Counted from the stretch's first letter, positions 39,852-50,051 are shown. The stretch: 64,000 nt of DNA from an uncultured Pseudomonadota bacterium (GCA_903884235.1 CAISEB010000024.1:1-64000), one strand, 5' to 3'. Numbers and translations: made by a program. The notes: a model not told the origin generated them from the sequence alone.

Positions 39852-40541
39852 ATGAGCGCCCCCCCGCCCCGCGCCGCGACCCCGAACGACGGTCCTCCGG
39901 ACGCCCTCAGGGCACCTTATTCCGACGCGGAGGAGCGCCTGCACGTGCTCAGCCACGGTGCGGCGCTCGTGGCGAGCCTCGCCGGGCTGCTGTGGCTCGT
40001 CGCCGAGGCTGCACGCTATGGCGACGTCTGGCGGCTCGTCGGTGGCATCGCCTTCGCCGCGAGCGCGGCGACGCTGTTCCTCGCCTCCACGCTCTATCAC
40101 GCCGCGCGCTCGCCGCGCGTGCGGGCACGGCTGCGCGCCTTCGACCATTCGGCGATCTACCTGCTGATCGCCGGCAGCTACACGCCGTTCACGATTTCGG
40201 TGCTGCGCGGTGCCTGGGGCTGGGGGATGTTCGCGGCCGTGTGGACGATGGCGATCGCCGGCGTCGTCGTGCGCACGACGGGCATCATCCGCCTGCGGGG
40301 GCTGTCCACGGCGCTGTATCTGCTGATGGGGTGGATGTGCCTCGTCGGCATCGGCCCGCTGTCGCGCAGCCTCTCGCCCTCGCAACTGCACTGGCTGATC
40401 GCGGGGGGCGTGATGTACACGATCGGCGTGCCGTTCTACGTGCGCAAGGACCGACCGTACATGCACGCGATCTGGCACCTGTTTGTGATCGCGGGCGTCG
40501 GCTGCCACGCGGTCGCGGTCGCGAGCCTGATGCGCGCCTAG
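39852..40541 (+). CDS. Hemolysin III / PAQR family membrane protein
   Basis: Seven-helix membrane protein of 229 aa. The family signatures are all there: EERLHVLSHGAAL in the first segment, the zinc-site motif STLYHAARSPRVRARLRAFDHSAIYLLIAGSYTPF spread over helices 2-3 (Ser, His and Asp residues), and the C-terminal HAIWHLFVIAGVGCH with the two other His ligands. Bacterial hemolysin III proteins act probably as metal-dependent membrane hydrolases or channels; cytolytic activity is not generally shown. The ATG at 39852 comes right after GGTCGGAGCC. Convergent with the histidine kinase, 19 bases apart. Confidence 0.9.
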   Translation: MSAPPPRAATPNDGPPDALRAPYSDAEERLHVLSHGAALVASLAGLLWLVAEAARYGDVWRLVGGIAFAASAATLFLASTLYHAARSPRVRARLRAFDHSAIYLLIAGSYTPFTISVLRGAWGWGMFAAVWTMAIAGVVVRTTGIIRLRGLSTALYLLMGWMCLVGIGPLSRSLSPSQLHWLIAGGVMYTIGVPFYVRKDRPYMHAIWHLFVIAGVGCHAVAVASLMRA

Positions 40542-40560
40542 CGACCCCCCAGGGCCGCCG

Positions 40561-43002
40561 TCAGCGCGTGGCCGCGAGCCGTCGCACGAGCAGCGCGTAC
40601 AGGCGCGCCGGATCGACGGGCTTGGCGATGAAGTCGTCCATCCCCGCCTTCAGGCAGCTCTCGCGATCGTCCACCGCGGCGTTCGCGGTCATCGCGAGGA
40701 TCGGCATCGAATAGCCGGCGCGGCGCATCGCCCGGGTCGCCGAGATGCCGTCGAGTTTCGGCATCTGCATGTCCATCAGCACGAGTGCCGGCCGCCGCGC
40801 CGGGTCCCCGTCGCTGGCCGCGAGGCACGTCAGCGCCTGCTCGCCGTCGGCGGCGACGTCGACGACGAGTCCGACCTGCTCGAGCTGCAGCTTCGCGACC
40901 ATCTGGTTCACCGGCTCGTCCTCGACGAGCAGAACCCGGGTACCCGCGTATTCGCGCCGCAGCAGCGCCTCCGGGGTTTCGCCCGCGTCGCCACCGCCGA
41001 GAGTCGCCTGTCGCACGGCAACGGCCTTGCGCAGCCGCGCCGTGAACCAGAACGTGCTGCCGCGGCCCGGTTCGCTCAGCACGCCGGCGGTCCCGCCCAT
41101 CAGCTCCGCGAGCCGACGCGTGATCGCGAGCCCGAGCCCCGTGCCGCCGGCCGAGCGCGTCGGCGATCCGTCGAGTTGCTGGAACGGGCGGAACAGGCGC
41201 ATCTGGTCGGCGGCCGAAATGCCGATGCCGGTGTCCTCGACCGCGAAGCGCACCAGCAGGTCGCCGGCAGTCTCCTGCTCCTTCGTCACGCGCAGCGTGA
41301 CGCCGCCCCGATCGGTGAACTTCATCGCATTGTTGGCAAGGTTCAGGAATGCCTGGGTGACTCGCGTCGCGTCCGCGAGCACGTTGCCTGGCATGGATTC
41401 GCATTCGCATGTCAGGCGCAGCCGCTTGGTGCGCGCGGTCGGCTCGAGCAGCGCGACGATCCGCGCGGCGACCAGCCGGATGTCCGTCGGTGCCAGGCTC
41501 AGCGTCAGCTGGGATGCCTCGATCTTCGACAGGTCGAGGATGTCGTTGATGATCTCCAGCAGGTGATTGCCCGCGCCGATGATCTTGTCGAGCCAGTCGC
41601 GCTGGCGTGGGTCGACGAGCTCCCGGCGCAGCAGGTGGCTGAACCCGATCACCGCGTTCATCGGCGTGCGGATCTCATGGCTCATCGTCGCGAGGAACGT
41701 CGTCTTGGCATTGTTCGCAACCTCGGCCTGCGCCCGGGCGGCCTCGGCCGCCGCGGTCGCATCCGAGAGGTCGCGAGTGCGCTCGTGCACGAGCCGCTCG
41801 AGATGCTGCTGGTGTTCGATCAGCTGCTCCTCCGTGCGCTTGCGATCGGTGATGTCCTGGATCGTGCCGATCAGCCGCGTCGGCGCGCCGCGCGCGTCGA
41901 ATTCGAGTTCGCCGTTCGCCGCGACCCAGCGTTCGGCGCCGTCGACGGGCCGGATGATCTTGTAGTCGAGCCGGAAATCCTTGCGGTCGCGGACGATCTC
42001 GAGAAAGTGCTCGAGTGCCGCGTTCCGGAAATCCGGGTGCAGCAGCCGGTCCCAGTGCGGGATATCGTGGCAGTACGTCTCGTCGATGCCGAAGATCAGG
42101 TCGAGGTTCGGGCAACTTTCCCAGCGGCGGCTGACCAGGTCGGCCGTGTAGCTGCCGAACCCGGCGATTTCCTGCGCCTTGCGGGTCTTCGTATCGTTGT
42201 CCAGGAGTTCGCGGCGCAGGCGCAGCGCCGCGGTGATGTCGCGCGCGATCTTGGACGCGCCGACGATCTGGCCGTCGGCATCGAGGATGGGCGAGACCGT
42301 GACCGAGACGTCGACGATGGTGCCGTCCTTGCGGACGCGACGCGTCTCGAAGCTCGGCACCGCCTCGCCCCGCGCGAGCTTCTGGAGGATCGCGTGTTCC
42401 TCGTGGACTCGGTCCGGGGGCACCAGCACGTCGCCGGACTGGCCGAGGATCTCCCCGCGCGTATAGCCGAACAGCGCCTCGGCCTTGCGGTTCCAGCTCG
42501 TCACGAGCCCGTCGATGGACTTGCTGAGGATGGCGTCCTCGGACGAGACGATGATCGCCTCGCACAGCGCCGCCTTGCGTTCGAGCCGCTTGCGCTCGGT
42601 GACGCGCTGGAAGACGGTGAGGTAATGGTCGCGGACCGGGCTGTGTGTGGTCGCGGAGTACCACTGGCCCATCGATTCGAAGTAGCGGTCGGCCGACGAG
42701 GGCTGCCCGGTGCGGCCGATGCGGTCGTATGTCGTCAGCAGGTCGGGCTTCGATTCGCGGAAGTTCGGCATGAACTCGGCGATGTGCTGGCCGGGCGTGG
42801 CCGCGAGGCCAGTGAGGCGGGTGAACGCCTCGTTGCGGTACAGGAGCACGATGTCGACGGGTACGTCGTCGACGTACAGCACCCGCGAGTAGAAGACGCC
42901 ATACGGCGCCGCGTCGAACCATGCGGCAAGGTCGACGGCGGCCGGCGCGAACCGAAGCGCCCTCCGGCTCCCGGTCGAGTCCAGCGCCAGTTCCGTGACC
43001 AT
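40561..43002 (-). CDS. Hybrid sensor histidine kinase with three PAS domains and a receiver domain
   Basis: Soluble hybrid two-component kinase of 813 aa. Order: PAS-like domain (30-135), PAS (150-265, SWNRKAEALFGYTRGEILG), PAS/PAC (285-395, closing with GTIQDITDRKRTEEQ), coiled coil with VHERTRDLSDATAAAEAARAQ, HisKA with the phosphoacceptor FLATMSHEIRTPMNAV, HATPase with NLANNAMKF, DTGIGIS and GGTGLGLAI, and a C-terminal REC domain with phosphoacceptor Asp in LVLMDMQMPKLDG and Lys in DDFIAKP. No transmembrane segments are visible, so the signal is cytoplasmic. No HPt domain or partner regulator is encoded next to it. Confidence 0.93.
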   Translation of the reverse strand: MVTELALDSTGSRRALRFAPAAVDLAAWFDAAPYGVFYSRVLYVDDVPVDIVLLYRNEAFTRLTGLAATPGQHIAEFMPNFRESKPDLLTTYDRIGRTGQPSSADRYFESMGQWYSATTHSPVRDHYLTVFQRVTERKRLERKAALCEAIIVSSEDAILSKSIDGLVTSWNRKAEALFGYTRGEILGQSGDVLVPPDRVHEEHAILQKLARGEAVPSFETRRVRKDGTIVDVSVTVSPILDADGQIVGASKIARDITAALRLRRELLDNDTKTRKAQEIAGFGSYTADLVSRRWESCPNLDLIFGIDETYCHDIPHWDRLLHPDFRNAALEHFLEIVRDRKDFRLDYKIIRPVDGAERWVAANGELEFDARGAPTRLIGTIQDITDRKRTEEQLIEHQQHLERLVHERTRDLSDATAAAEAARAQAEVANNAKTTFLATMSHEIRTPMNAVIGFSHLLRRELVDPRQRDWLDKIIGAGNHLLEIINDILDLSKIEASQLTLSLAPTDIRLVAARIVALLEPTARTKRLRLTCECESMPGNVLADATRVTQAFLNLANNAMKFTDRGGVTLRVTKEQETAGDLLVRFAVEDTGIGISAADQMRLFRPFQQLDGSPTRSAGGTGLGLAITRRLAELMGGTAGVLSEPGRGSTFWFTARLRKAVAVRQATLGGGDAGETPEALLRREYAGTRVLLVEDEPVNQMVAKLQLEQVGLVVDVAADGEQALTCLAASDGDPARRPALVLMDMQMPKLDGISATRAMRRAGYSMPILAMTANAAVDDRESCLKAGMDDFIAKPVDPARLYALLVRRLAATR

Positions 43003-43107
43003 CCGCGGATCCCCGTGCGGCGCGCCCGGCTGCGGGCGCCCCCGGACGTTACCAGCGAAGCGTGCGCGAAGCGGTCAGTGATTTCCTCTGCCGGGGTGAC
43101 CGAGAGC

Positions 43108-43389
43108 CTATTTCGCTGTCGACAGGTACGCGGCGACGTCCGCGATCTGCACGTCGTCGAGGTGCAACTGCTTCTTGTGCTTCTTCTGGCGCGCGACGAT
43201 GGCTTTCAGACTCTTCTCAAGGTCCGCGGCAGGCTTGCCCGCGTGGTCCTTGAGCTCGTGGCAGTCTGCGCAGATCGAATCGTAGATCTTCTTGCCGGCC
43301 GCGGCGTCCGCGGCGAGGACCGGCGCGCCGAGCAGCATCCCGACGGCGGTCCCCGCGAGGACCGCGGCTACGTGGGCAACTCGGCGCAT
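43108..43389 (-). CDS. Small c-type cytochrome without an evident Met ligand
   Basis: Periplasmic class I-like cytochrome c of 93 aa. A signal peptide (VLAGTAVGMLLGAPVLA, cleaved near residue 26) precedes the single heme site CADCH. After that site no methionine occurs at all; where class I cytochromes have the Met axial ligand, this protein has KKHKKQLHLDDVQIADVAAYL. A His of that stretch might coordinate the iron, or the site may be open. The start at 43389 has AGGAG six bases upstream. The nearby Ccm operon would mature it. It may be an electron carrier, but the redox partner is unknown. Confidence 0.85.
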   Translation of the reverse strand: MRRVAHVAAVLAGTAVGMLLGAPVLAADAAAGKKIYDSICADCHELKDHAGKPAADLEKSLKAIVARQKKHKKQLHLDDVQIADVAAYLSTAK

Positions 43390-43504
43390 GGGTATCTCCT
43401 TGGCGAACCGGGACGGAACGGAGCCGGGCGGGCTCGGCCGCAGTATAGCGCTCGCGCGGGATGGTCCTTGTGCGGCGCGCAACGAAGCATGCCCGCGACC
43501 TCGC

Positions 43505-43927
43505 TTACAACGGTTGGCTGGACAGCAGGATCGAGGTTTCGGTGCGCGCGACGCCCTCGACCCGGCGGATGCGCTCGAGCACCCGGTCGAAAGCCGGCAG
43601 CGTCGGCGCCTGCAGTTCGGCGACGAGGTCCCAGCGCCCGGTCGTCGAGTGCAGCACCCGGACCGCGGGGTCCGTCTGCAGCGCGAGGCGCACCGCATCC
43701 TCGCGGTTGCTGTCGACGGCGATGTTCATCAGCGCGGTGATGTGCGGCGTCTCGACCGCCTCCGCGAGGCGCACGGTGTAGCCGAGGATCACCCGCTCGC
43801 GCTCGAGGCGACCCATGCGGTTCTGGACCGTGCCGCGCGACACGCCGAGGCGACGTGCGAGCGACAGGGCGGTGGCACGGCCGTCCGCGCGCAGCAGTCC
43901 GATCAGCTTCAGGTCGATGTCGTCCAT
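43505..43927 (-). CDS. Lrp/AsnC family transcriptional regulator
   Basis: Feast/famine regulator of 140 aa. The N-terminal helix-turn-helix (residues 1-55, ALSLARRLGVSRGTVQNRM) is followed by the RAM ligand-binding domain with TTGRWDLVAEL and a closing VEGVARTETSILL. It is divergent from ornithine cyclodeaminase-arginase, so it most likely activates these genes in response to arginine, ornithine or proline, as other Lrp-type regulators do (for example BkdR, PutR, ArgR-like Lrps). The shared 150-base upstream region is AT-rich with a palindrome. Confidence 0.9.
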   Translation of the reverse strand: MDDIDLKLIGLLRADGRATALSLARRLGVSRGTVQNRMGRLERERVILGYTVRLAEAVETPHITALMNIAVDSNREDAVRLALQTDPAVRVLHSTTGRWDLVAELQAPTLPAFDRVLERIRRVEGVARTETSILLSSQPL

Positions 43928-44077
43928 GGCGCCTGCTCTGACGAAATGTATTGATCTCCTATCATAACGCCATTTTGATGATCATAAAAGGCACTTTGTT
44001 GGCTTCCTGTTGGCAGCCCCCCGGGGGACCATGGCCACCCGGTCGACGCCCCGTCGCCCGTCCCGCGGGAGAGCCTC
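43928..44077. promoter_or_regulatory. Divergent regulatory region of Lrp-type regulator and ocd
   Basis: 150-base region between the two divergent starts. From 43940 to 44000 it is clearly AT-rich compared with its surroundings. It has the perfect 8-bp palindrome ATGATCAT at 43978-43985 embedded between TTTT (43973-43976) and AAAA (43986-43989), a plausible Lrp-box, and another copy of the element in TATCATAA nearby. GGGAG lies 8-10 bases before the ocd ATG. Exact promoter boxes are not clear. Confidence 0.5.
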
Positions 44078-45148
44078 ATGGTCAGCTACATCGGCGTCAG
44101 CGACGTCCAGCGCCTCGTCGGCCGCATCGGTGCCGGCGCGTTCATCGAACGCCTCGCCCTGGAGATCGAAACCAACTACCGCCGCTGGGACGAGTTCGAC
44201 AAGTGCGCCCGCGTCGCGAGCCACTCGCCGGTCGGCGTGATCGAGCTGATGCCCACGAGCGACGCCCGCCTCTACTCGTTCAAGTACGTCAACGGCCACC
44301 CGAAGAACACCGCGGACGGCCTGCTGACGGTGACCGCCTTCGGTGTCCTCGCCGACGTCGCGACCGGCTACCCGCTGCTGCTGTCGGAGCTGACGGTGAC
44401 CACCGCGCTGCGCACGGCGGCGACGTCCGCCCTTGCCGCGCGCTGGCTGGCCCGGCCGGACAGCCGCGTGATGGCGCTGATCGGCAACGGCGCGCAGAGC
44501 GAATTCCAGGCGATCGCCTTCCACCGCATGCTCGGCATCCGCGAACTGCGGATCTTCGACGTCGATGGCGCCGCGAGCGCGAAGCTCGCCGCCAACCTCG
44601 CGGCGATGCCGGAGCTGGCGGACCTGCGCGTGGTTCGCACCGCGTCTGCCCAGGAGGCCTGCCTGGGCGCCGACATCGTCACGACCGTGACCGCGGACAA
44701 GCGCAACGCCGTGATCCTGACCCCGCCGATGGTGCGCCCCGGCATGCACCTGAACGCGGTCGGCGGCGACTGCCCGGGCAAGACCGAGCTGCACGCCGAC
44801 GTGCTGTCGATGCCGGACGCGCGGGTGTTCGTCGAGTTCGCGCCGCAGTCGCGCATCGAAGGAGAGATCCAGCAGATGCCGGCGGACTTCCCGGTCACCG
44901 AGTTCGCGGACCTTGTCCGCCACCGCTCGCCCGGCAGGACCACCGCGCGGGACATCACGATCTTCGACTCGGTCGGTTTCGCGCTCGAGGACTACTCGGC
45001 CCTCCACTTCCTGTACGCGCTGCTCGACGAGGAGGCCGGCGAGCATCGCAAGATCGACCTCGTGCCGCGCCTCGCCGATCCGAAGGATCTCTACGGCGGC
45101 ACCCTCGCTGCCGGTGCGCGCCGCCCCGCGCTGCGCCGCGCGGGCTGA
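44078..45148 (+). CDS. ocd: Ornithine cyclodeaminase
   Basis: NAD-dependent enzyme of the mu-crystallin/OCD family, 356 aa, converting L-ornithine directly to L-proline and ammonia. The N-terminal catalytic part has RLYSFKYVNGHPKNT with substrate-binding Lys/Arg residues and the TALRTAATSALAA helix; the Rossmann part has MALIGNGAQSEFQ, and the acidic catalytic loop AVGGDCPGKTELH carries the Asp proposed as general acid. This last motif separates true OCDs from alanine dehydrogenases of the family. Followed four bases later by arginase, so the two give arginine to proline. Confidence 0.92.
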   Translation: MVSYIGVSDVQRLVGRIGAGAFIERLALEIETNYRRWDEFDKCARVASHSPVGVIELMPTSDARLYSFKYVNGHPKNTADGLLTVTAFGVLADVATGYPLLLSELTVTTALRTAATSALAARWLARPDSRVMALIGNGAQSEFQAIAFHRMLGIRELRIFDVDGAASAKLAANLAAMPELADLRVVRTASAQEACLGADIVTTVTADKRNAVILTPPMVRPGMHLNAVGGDCPGKTELHADVLSMPDARVFVEFAPQSRIEGEIQQMPADFPVTEFADLVRHRSPGRTTARDITIFDSVGFALEDYSALHFLYALLDEEAGEHRKIDLVPRLADPKDLYGGTLAAGARRPALRRAG

Positions 45149-45152
45149 AGTC

Positions 45153-46073
45153 GTGGCCGGGCGCAAGGTGACGCTGATCGGCGCGCCCACGGACGTGGGC
45201 GCCGGCAGCCGCGGCGCGTCGATGGGACCGGAGGCGCTGCGCGTCGCCGGCCTGCGGGAGGCGCTCGAGGCCCAGGCGGTCGAGGTCGGCGATGCCGGCA
45301 ACCTCGTCGGGCCGCCGAACCCGGTTGCGCCGCCCGTCGCCGGCTATCGCCATCTCGCCGAAGTCACGGCCTGGTGCCGCGCGGTCGACGGCGCGGTCTA
45401 CGCGGCACTCGGCCAGGGCACGCTGCCGATCCTGCTCGGCGGCGACCACTGCCTCGCGATCGGCTCGATCAGCGCCGTGGCGCGTCGCTGTCGCGAGCGT
45501 GGGCGGCCGCTGCGCGTGCTGTGGCTCGACGCACACGCCGACTTCAATACGGCGGCGCTGACGCCGAGCGGCAACGTCCACGGGATGCCGGTGGCCTGCC
45601 TGTGCGGCCACGGCCCGGCCGAACTCACCGGGCTTGGCGGGCGGGTGCCCGCGCTCGCGCCGGAATCGATCCGCCAGATCGGCATCCGCAGTGTCGACCC
45701 GGGCGAGCGCCGGCTCGTCCACGACGTCGGCCTCGAGGTGTTCGACATGCGCTACGTCGACGAGACCGGCATGCGCCAGACGCTGGTCCGCGCGCTCGAA
45801 GGCATGACCCCGGACACGCACCTGCACGTCAGCTTCGACGTCGACTTCCTCGACCCGGACATCGCGCCCGGCGTCGCGACGACCGTCCCGGGCGGGCCGT
45901 CCTACCGCGAGGCCCAGCTGTGCATGGAAATGATCGCCGACACGGGCCTGCTCGCCTCGCTCGACGTCGTCGAGCTCAATCCGGCGTACGACGTGCGCAA
46001 TCGCACGGCGTCGGTGGCCGTGGACCTCGTCGCCTCGCTGTTCGGCAAGAGCACGCTGATGCGCCGCGCCTGA
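45153..46073 (+). CDS. rocF: Arginase
   Basis: Binuclear manganese ureohydrolase, 306 aa, splitting L-arginine into L-ornithine and urea. All metal motifs are present: GGDHC, DAHADFNT, and SFDVDFLDPDIAPGV, plus the SxxGNVHGMP loop that contacts arginine and the late VVELNPAYD. The start is taken as the GTG at 45153, four bases past the ocd stop; no good Shine-Dalgarno is seen, so translation is probably coupled. A later GTG at 45168 is also possible. Arginase rather than agmatinase is favoured by length, the NVHG motif and pairing with ocd. Confidence 0.9.
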   Translation: MAGRKVTLIGAPTDVGAGSRGASMGPEALRVAGLREALEAQAVEVGDAGNLVGPPNPVAPPVAGYRHLAEVTAWCRAVDGAVYAALGQGTLPILLGGDHCLAIGSISAVARRCRERGRPLRVLWLDAHADFNTAALTPSGNVHGMPVACLCGHGPAELTGLGGRVPALAPESIRQIGIRSVDPGERRLVHDVGLEVFDMRYVDETGMRQTLVRALEGMTPDTHLHVSFDVDFLDPDIAPGVATTVPGGPSYREAQLCMEMIADTGLLASLDVVELNPAYDVRNRTASVAVDLVASLFGKSTLMRRA

Positions 46074-46096
46074 GCGCCCGTACGTATTCACCGCGA

Positions 46097-46112
46097 CGCC
46101 GCTCGCGCGGCG
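46097..46112 (+). terminator. Hairpin between arginase and the MTA salvage genes
   Basis: CGCCGC (46097-46102) and GCGGCG (46107-46112) form a perfect 6-bp stem with a TCGC loop, 24 bases after the arginase stop. It is followed by CGCTTTAATAT, whose T-rich part is too short for a classical terminator but could be the -10 region (TTTAATAT) for the following gene. Either reading would separate arginase transcription from the MTA genes at least partly. Confidence 0.35.
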
Positions 46113-46149
46113 CGCTTTAATATCCTCCGGAACGACACCGGGGGCGCGC

Positions 46150-48117
46150 GTGAAGGGACTTTGGAACGACGTGGACGCGGCGTGCTGGGAGGGTGACCTC
46201 GGCCAGCGCGTGTATACCTCGCGCCTGCTCGGTCGGGAGCCGTCTCTGGTCCTGCATGGCGGCGGCAACACCTCGGTGAAGCTGCGCGAGCCGGATGCGT
46301 TCGGCACGCCGCGCGACGTGCTGTACGTCAAGGGCAGCGGCTGGGACCTCGCGACGATCGAGGCGGCGGGATTCGCGCCGGTGCTCATGGACCACCTGCT
46401 GCGCCTCGCGAGGCTCGAGCAGCTCGCCGACGAGCGGATGGTCAACGAGCTCGCCACCCACGTCACGCGCGCCGGCGCACCCGCCCCGTCCGTCGAGGCG
46501 ATCCTGCACGCCCTCCTCCCGCACCGGTTCGTGGACCACACGCATGCGGACGCGCTCCTCGCGGTCAGCGACACCGCCGACGGCGCGGCACGGGTCCGCG
46601 AGATCTACGGCGACACGGTCGTCGTCGTGCCCTACGTGATGCCCGGATTCGACCTCGCGCGCGCCTGCGCCCGCGAGTTCCCGCGGCAGGCCCATGCCGG
46701 CACCGTCGGCATGGTGCTGCTCAACCACGGGCTGTTCTCGTTCGGCGCGACGGCGCGCGAGTCCTATGAGCGGATGATCGACCTCGTGACGCGCGCCGAG
46801 GACTACCTGCGGCGACACGCGCCGCGAGCGGCGGCGAATCCCCAGTACCGCGACCCGCCGGATCGCGTCGCCGTCGCGCGGCTGCGCCGCGCGCTCGCCG
46901 ACGCCGCGGGGCACCCGGTGGTGCTGGCACTCGAGGACGATGCACGCGCAATGGCCTTCGCGCGCCGGGCCGACGTCGCCGCGATCTCGCAGCAGGGCAC
47001 CGCGACCCCGGATCACGTGATCCGCACCAAGCGGTTGCCGCTGCTCGGCCGGGACGTCGCCGGCTACGTGGAGGCCTATCGCGCGTACTTCGAGCGCAAC
47101 GCCCGTGCCGCGGCGCGCGCCCTGACCATGCTCGACCCGGCGCCGCGCGTGGTGCTGGACCCGGAATTCGGGCTCGGCTGCGTCGGCCGGACCGTCAAGG
47201 ACGCGCTGATCGTCCGCGACATCTACCGCCATACGATCGGCGTGATCGAGGATGCCACGGCGCTCGGCGGCTTCCAGGCGCTGCCGGAGGCGGACCTGTT
47301 CGCCGTGGAGTACTGGGAGCTCGAACAGGCGAAGCTGGCCCGTGGCGGCGCGGCGCGCCCCTTCGCCGGCGAGGTCGCGCTGGTGACCGGAGCGGCGTCC
47401 GGGATCGGCCGCGCCTGCGTGGAGTCGCTGCTCGCGCGCGGTGCGGCCGTGGTGGCCCTCGACCGCGACGCGGCGATCGCCGGGCGCTGGACGCGCCCGG
47501 ACGTGCTCGCCGTGACCTGCGATGTCACCGACGGCGCCGGTCTCGAGCGCGCGCTCGACGCGGCGTCGCGTGCCTTCGGCGGCATCGACTTGCTGGTGCT
47601 GAACGCCGGGATGTTCCCGGGTGGCACCCGGCTCGCCGCGCTGGGTGACGACGCCTGGCGGCAGGTCATGCAGGTGAATCTCGATTCGAACCTCGCGCTG
47701 CTGCGCCGCTCCCACCCGCTGCTCGCGCTCGCCCGGCGCGGCGGTCGGGTCGTCGTGATCGGCTCGAAGAACGTGCCCGCCCCGGGACCTGGCGCCGGCG
47801 CGTACTCGGCCTCGAAGGCCGCCCTGACGCAGCTCGCCCGGGTCGCGGCACTCGAATGGGGCGCCGACCGGATCCGCGTCAACGTGCTGCACCCGAACGC
47901 GGTGTTCGACACCGGGTTGTGGAGCGACGCGGTGCTCGCCGACCGGGCGCAGCAGTACGGGATGTCCGTCGAGGAATACAAGACCAGCAACGTACTGCGC
48001 GTCGAGGTCACGAGCCGCGACGTCGCGGAGCTCGCCGCCGAGATGTGCGGCGCGCTGTTCGACAAGGTGACCGGCGCGCAGCTGCCGGTCGACGGCGGCA
48101 ACGACCGCGTGATCTGA
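46150..48117 (+). CDS. Fused class II aldolase / short-chain dehydrogenase, candidate 5-methylthioribulose-1-phosphate aldolase
   Basis: 655-aa fusion. Residues 1-390 are a class II (zinc) aldolase: HGGGNTSVK, the metal ligands in FVDHTHADALLAVS and the third His in LLNHGLFSFG. Residues 405-655 are a classical SDR: VTGAASGIG, LNAG, and Y-x3-K in YSASKAALTQL. The same architecture occurs in the rhamnulose-1-phosphate aldolase/lactaldehyde dehydrogenase (RhaD/YuxG-like). Here the next genes are mtnP and mtnA, which make 5-methylthioribulose-1-phosphate, so the aldolase should cleave that to DHAP and methylthioacetaldehyde, and the SDR should reduce or oxidise the aldehyde. No rhamnose genes are near. 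GTG start; weak ribosome binding site. Function is inferred from context. Confidence 0.85.
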   Translation: MKGLWNDVDAACWEGDLGQRVYTSRLLGREPSLVLHGGGNTSVKLREPDAFGTPRDVLYVKGSGWDLATIEAAGFAPVLMDHLLRLARLEQLADERMVNELATHVTRAGAPAPSVEAILHALLPHRFVDHTHADALLAVSDTADGAARVREIYGDTVVVVPYVMPGFDLARACAREFPRQAHAGTVGMVLLNHGLFSFGATARESYERMIDLVTRAEDYLRRHAPRAAANPQYRDPPDRVAVARLRRALADAAGHPVVLALEDDARAMAFARRADVAAISQQGTATPDHVIRTKRLPLLGRDVAGYVEAYRAYFERNARAAARALTMLDPAPRVVLDPEFGLGCVGRTVKDALIVRDIYRHTIGVIEDATALGGFQALPEADLFAVEYWELEQAKLARGGAARPFAGEVALVTGAASGIGRACVESLLARGAAVVALDRDAAIAGRWTRPDVLAVTCDVTDGAGLERALDAASRAFGGIDLLVLNAGMFPGGTRLAALGDDAWRQVMQVNLDSNLALLRRSHPLLALARRGGRVVVIGSKNVPAPGPGAGAYSASKAALTQLARVAALEWGADRIRVNVLHPNAVFDTGLWSDAVLADRAQQYGMSVEEYKTSNVLRVEVTSRDVAELAAEMCGALFDKVTGAQLPVDGGNDRVI

Positions 48118-48132
48118 GCTGGGAGCGACGGC

Positions 48133-48995
<863 letters not shown>

Positions 48996-48999
<4 letters not shown>

Positions 49000-50051
49000 G
49001 CGCCGGCGAGCGCGTCGAGACGCTGCGCTGGCTGGCCGGGCACGGAGAGCTCGAGATGATCGACCAGCGCGTCCTGCCTGCGCGCTTCGACCGCATTCGC
49101 TACCGTTGCGCCGCCGAGGTCGCCGAGGGGATCCGCACGATGGTCGTGCGCGGCGCGCCGGCCATCGGCTGCGCGGCCGCGTACGGCGTCGCGCTCGAGG
49201 CGCTGCGCCTTGCGCACCGCCCCGCCGCGCAGTTCCACGCCGGCCTCGCCGAAGCGCACGCCCTGCTCGCAGGCAGCCGCCCCACCGCCGTGAATCTCGG
49301 CTGGGCTCTCGAGCGGATGCAGGCGCACGCGCTGGCGCTCGGCGCCGCGCCGCCGACGAGCGTCGCCGCCGCGCTGCTCGCCGAGGCGCATGCGATCCTC
49401 GCCGAGGACATCGCCGCCAACCGCGCGATGGGCGTGCACGGCGCCGCGCTCCTGCCGGACGGCGCGCGGGTGCTGACCCACTGCAATGCCGGTGCCCTGG
49501 CGACGGCCGGCCACGGCACCGCGCTCGGCGTGCTGCGCTCGGCGGTCGCCGCGGGCAAGCGCATCTCCGTGCTGGCCGACGAGACCCGGCCGTTCCTGCA
49601 GGGTGCCCGACTGACGGTCTGGGAACTGCTGGAGGAGGGAATCCCGGTCACGCTGATCACCGACAACATGTCCGGGCACCTGATGCAGCGGGGCGAGGTC
49701 GACGCGGTGATCGTCGGCGCCGATCGCATCGCCGCCAATGGCGACGTCGCGAACAAGATCGGCACCTACATGGTCGCCGTGCTGGCGCGCCGGCACGGGA
49801 TCCCGTTCTACGTGGCCGCGCCGCTGTCGACGATCGACCTGCGCATCGCCGACGGGTCGGGCATTCCGATCGAGGAGCGCCACGCCGATGAGGTGCGCGG
49901 CTTCGGGGCCGCGCGGTGGGCGCCGGCCGACGTGCCGGTGCGGAATCCCGCCTTCGACGTGACGCCGGCCGACCTCGTGACGGCGCTCGTGACCGAGCGC
50001 GGGGTCGTCCGCGACCCGTGCCGCGCGACGATCGCCGCCCTGATGGCGTGA
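48996..50051 (+). CDS. mtnA: 5-methylthioribose-1-phosphate isomerase
   Basis: Isomerises 5-methylthioribose-1-phosphate to 5-methylthioribulose-1-phosphate; 351 aa, of the eIF2B-like fold. MVVRGAPAIG near residue 50 binds the phosphate, the catalytic Cys is in THCNAGALAT, and the catalytic Asp in VGADRIAANGDVANKIGTY. The ATG at 48996 overlaps the mtnP stop (ATGA). No mtnB, mtnC, mtnD or mtnK is seen in the window, so the product should go to the aldolase encoded at the head of the set. Confidence 0.94.

Noticed and set aside
46074..46149. SAM-type riboswitch ahead of the MTA salvage genes
   Set aside because: The interval is only 76 bases, too short with a promoter, and only a simple 6-bp hairpin is visible.
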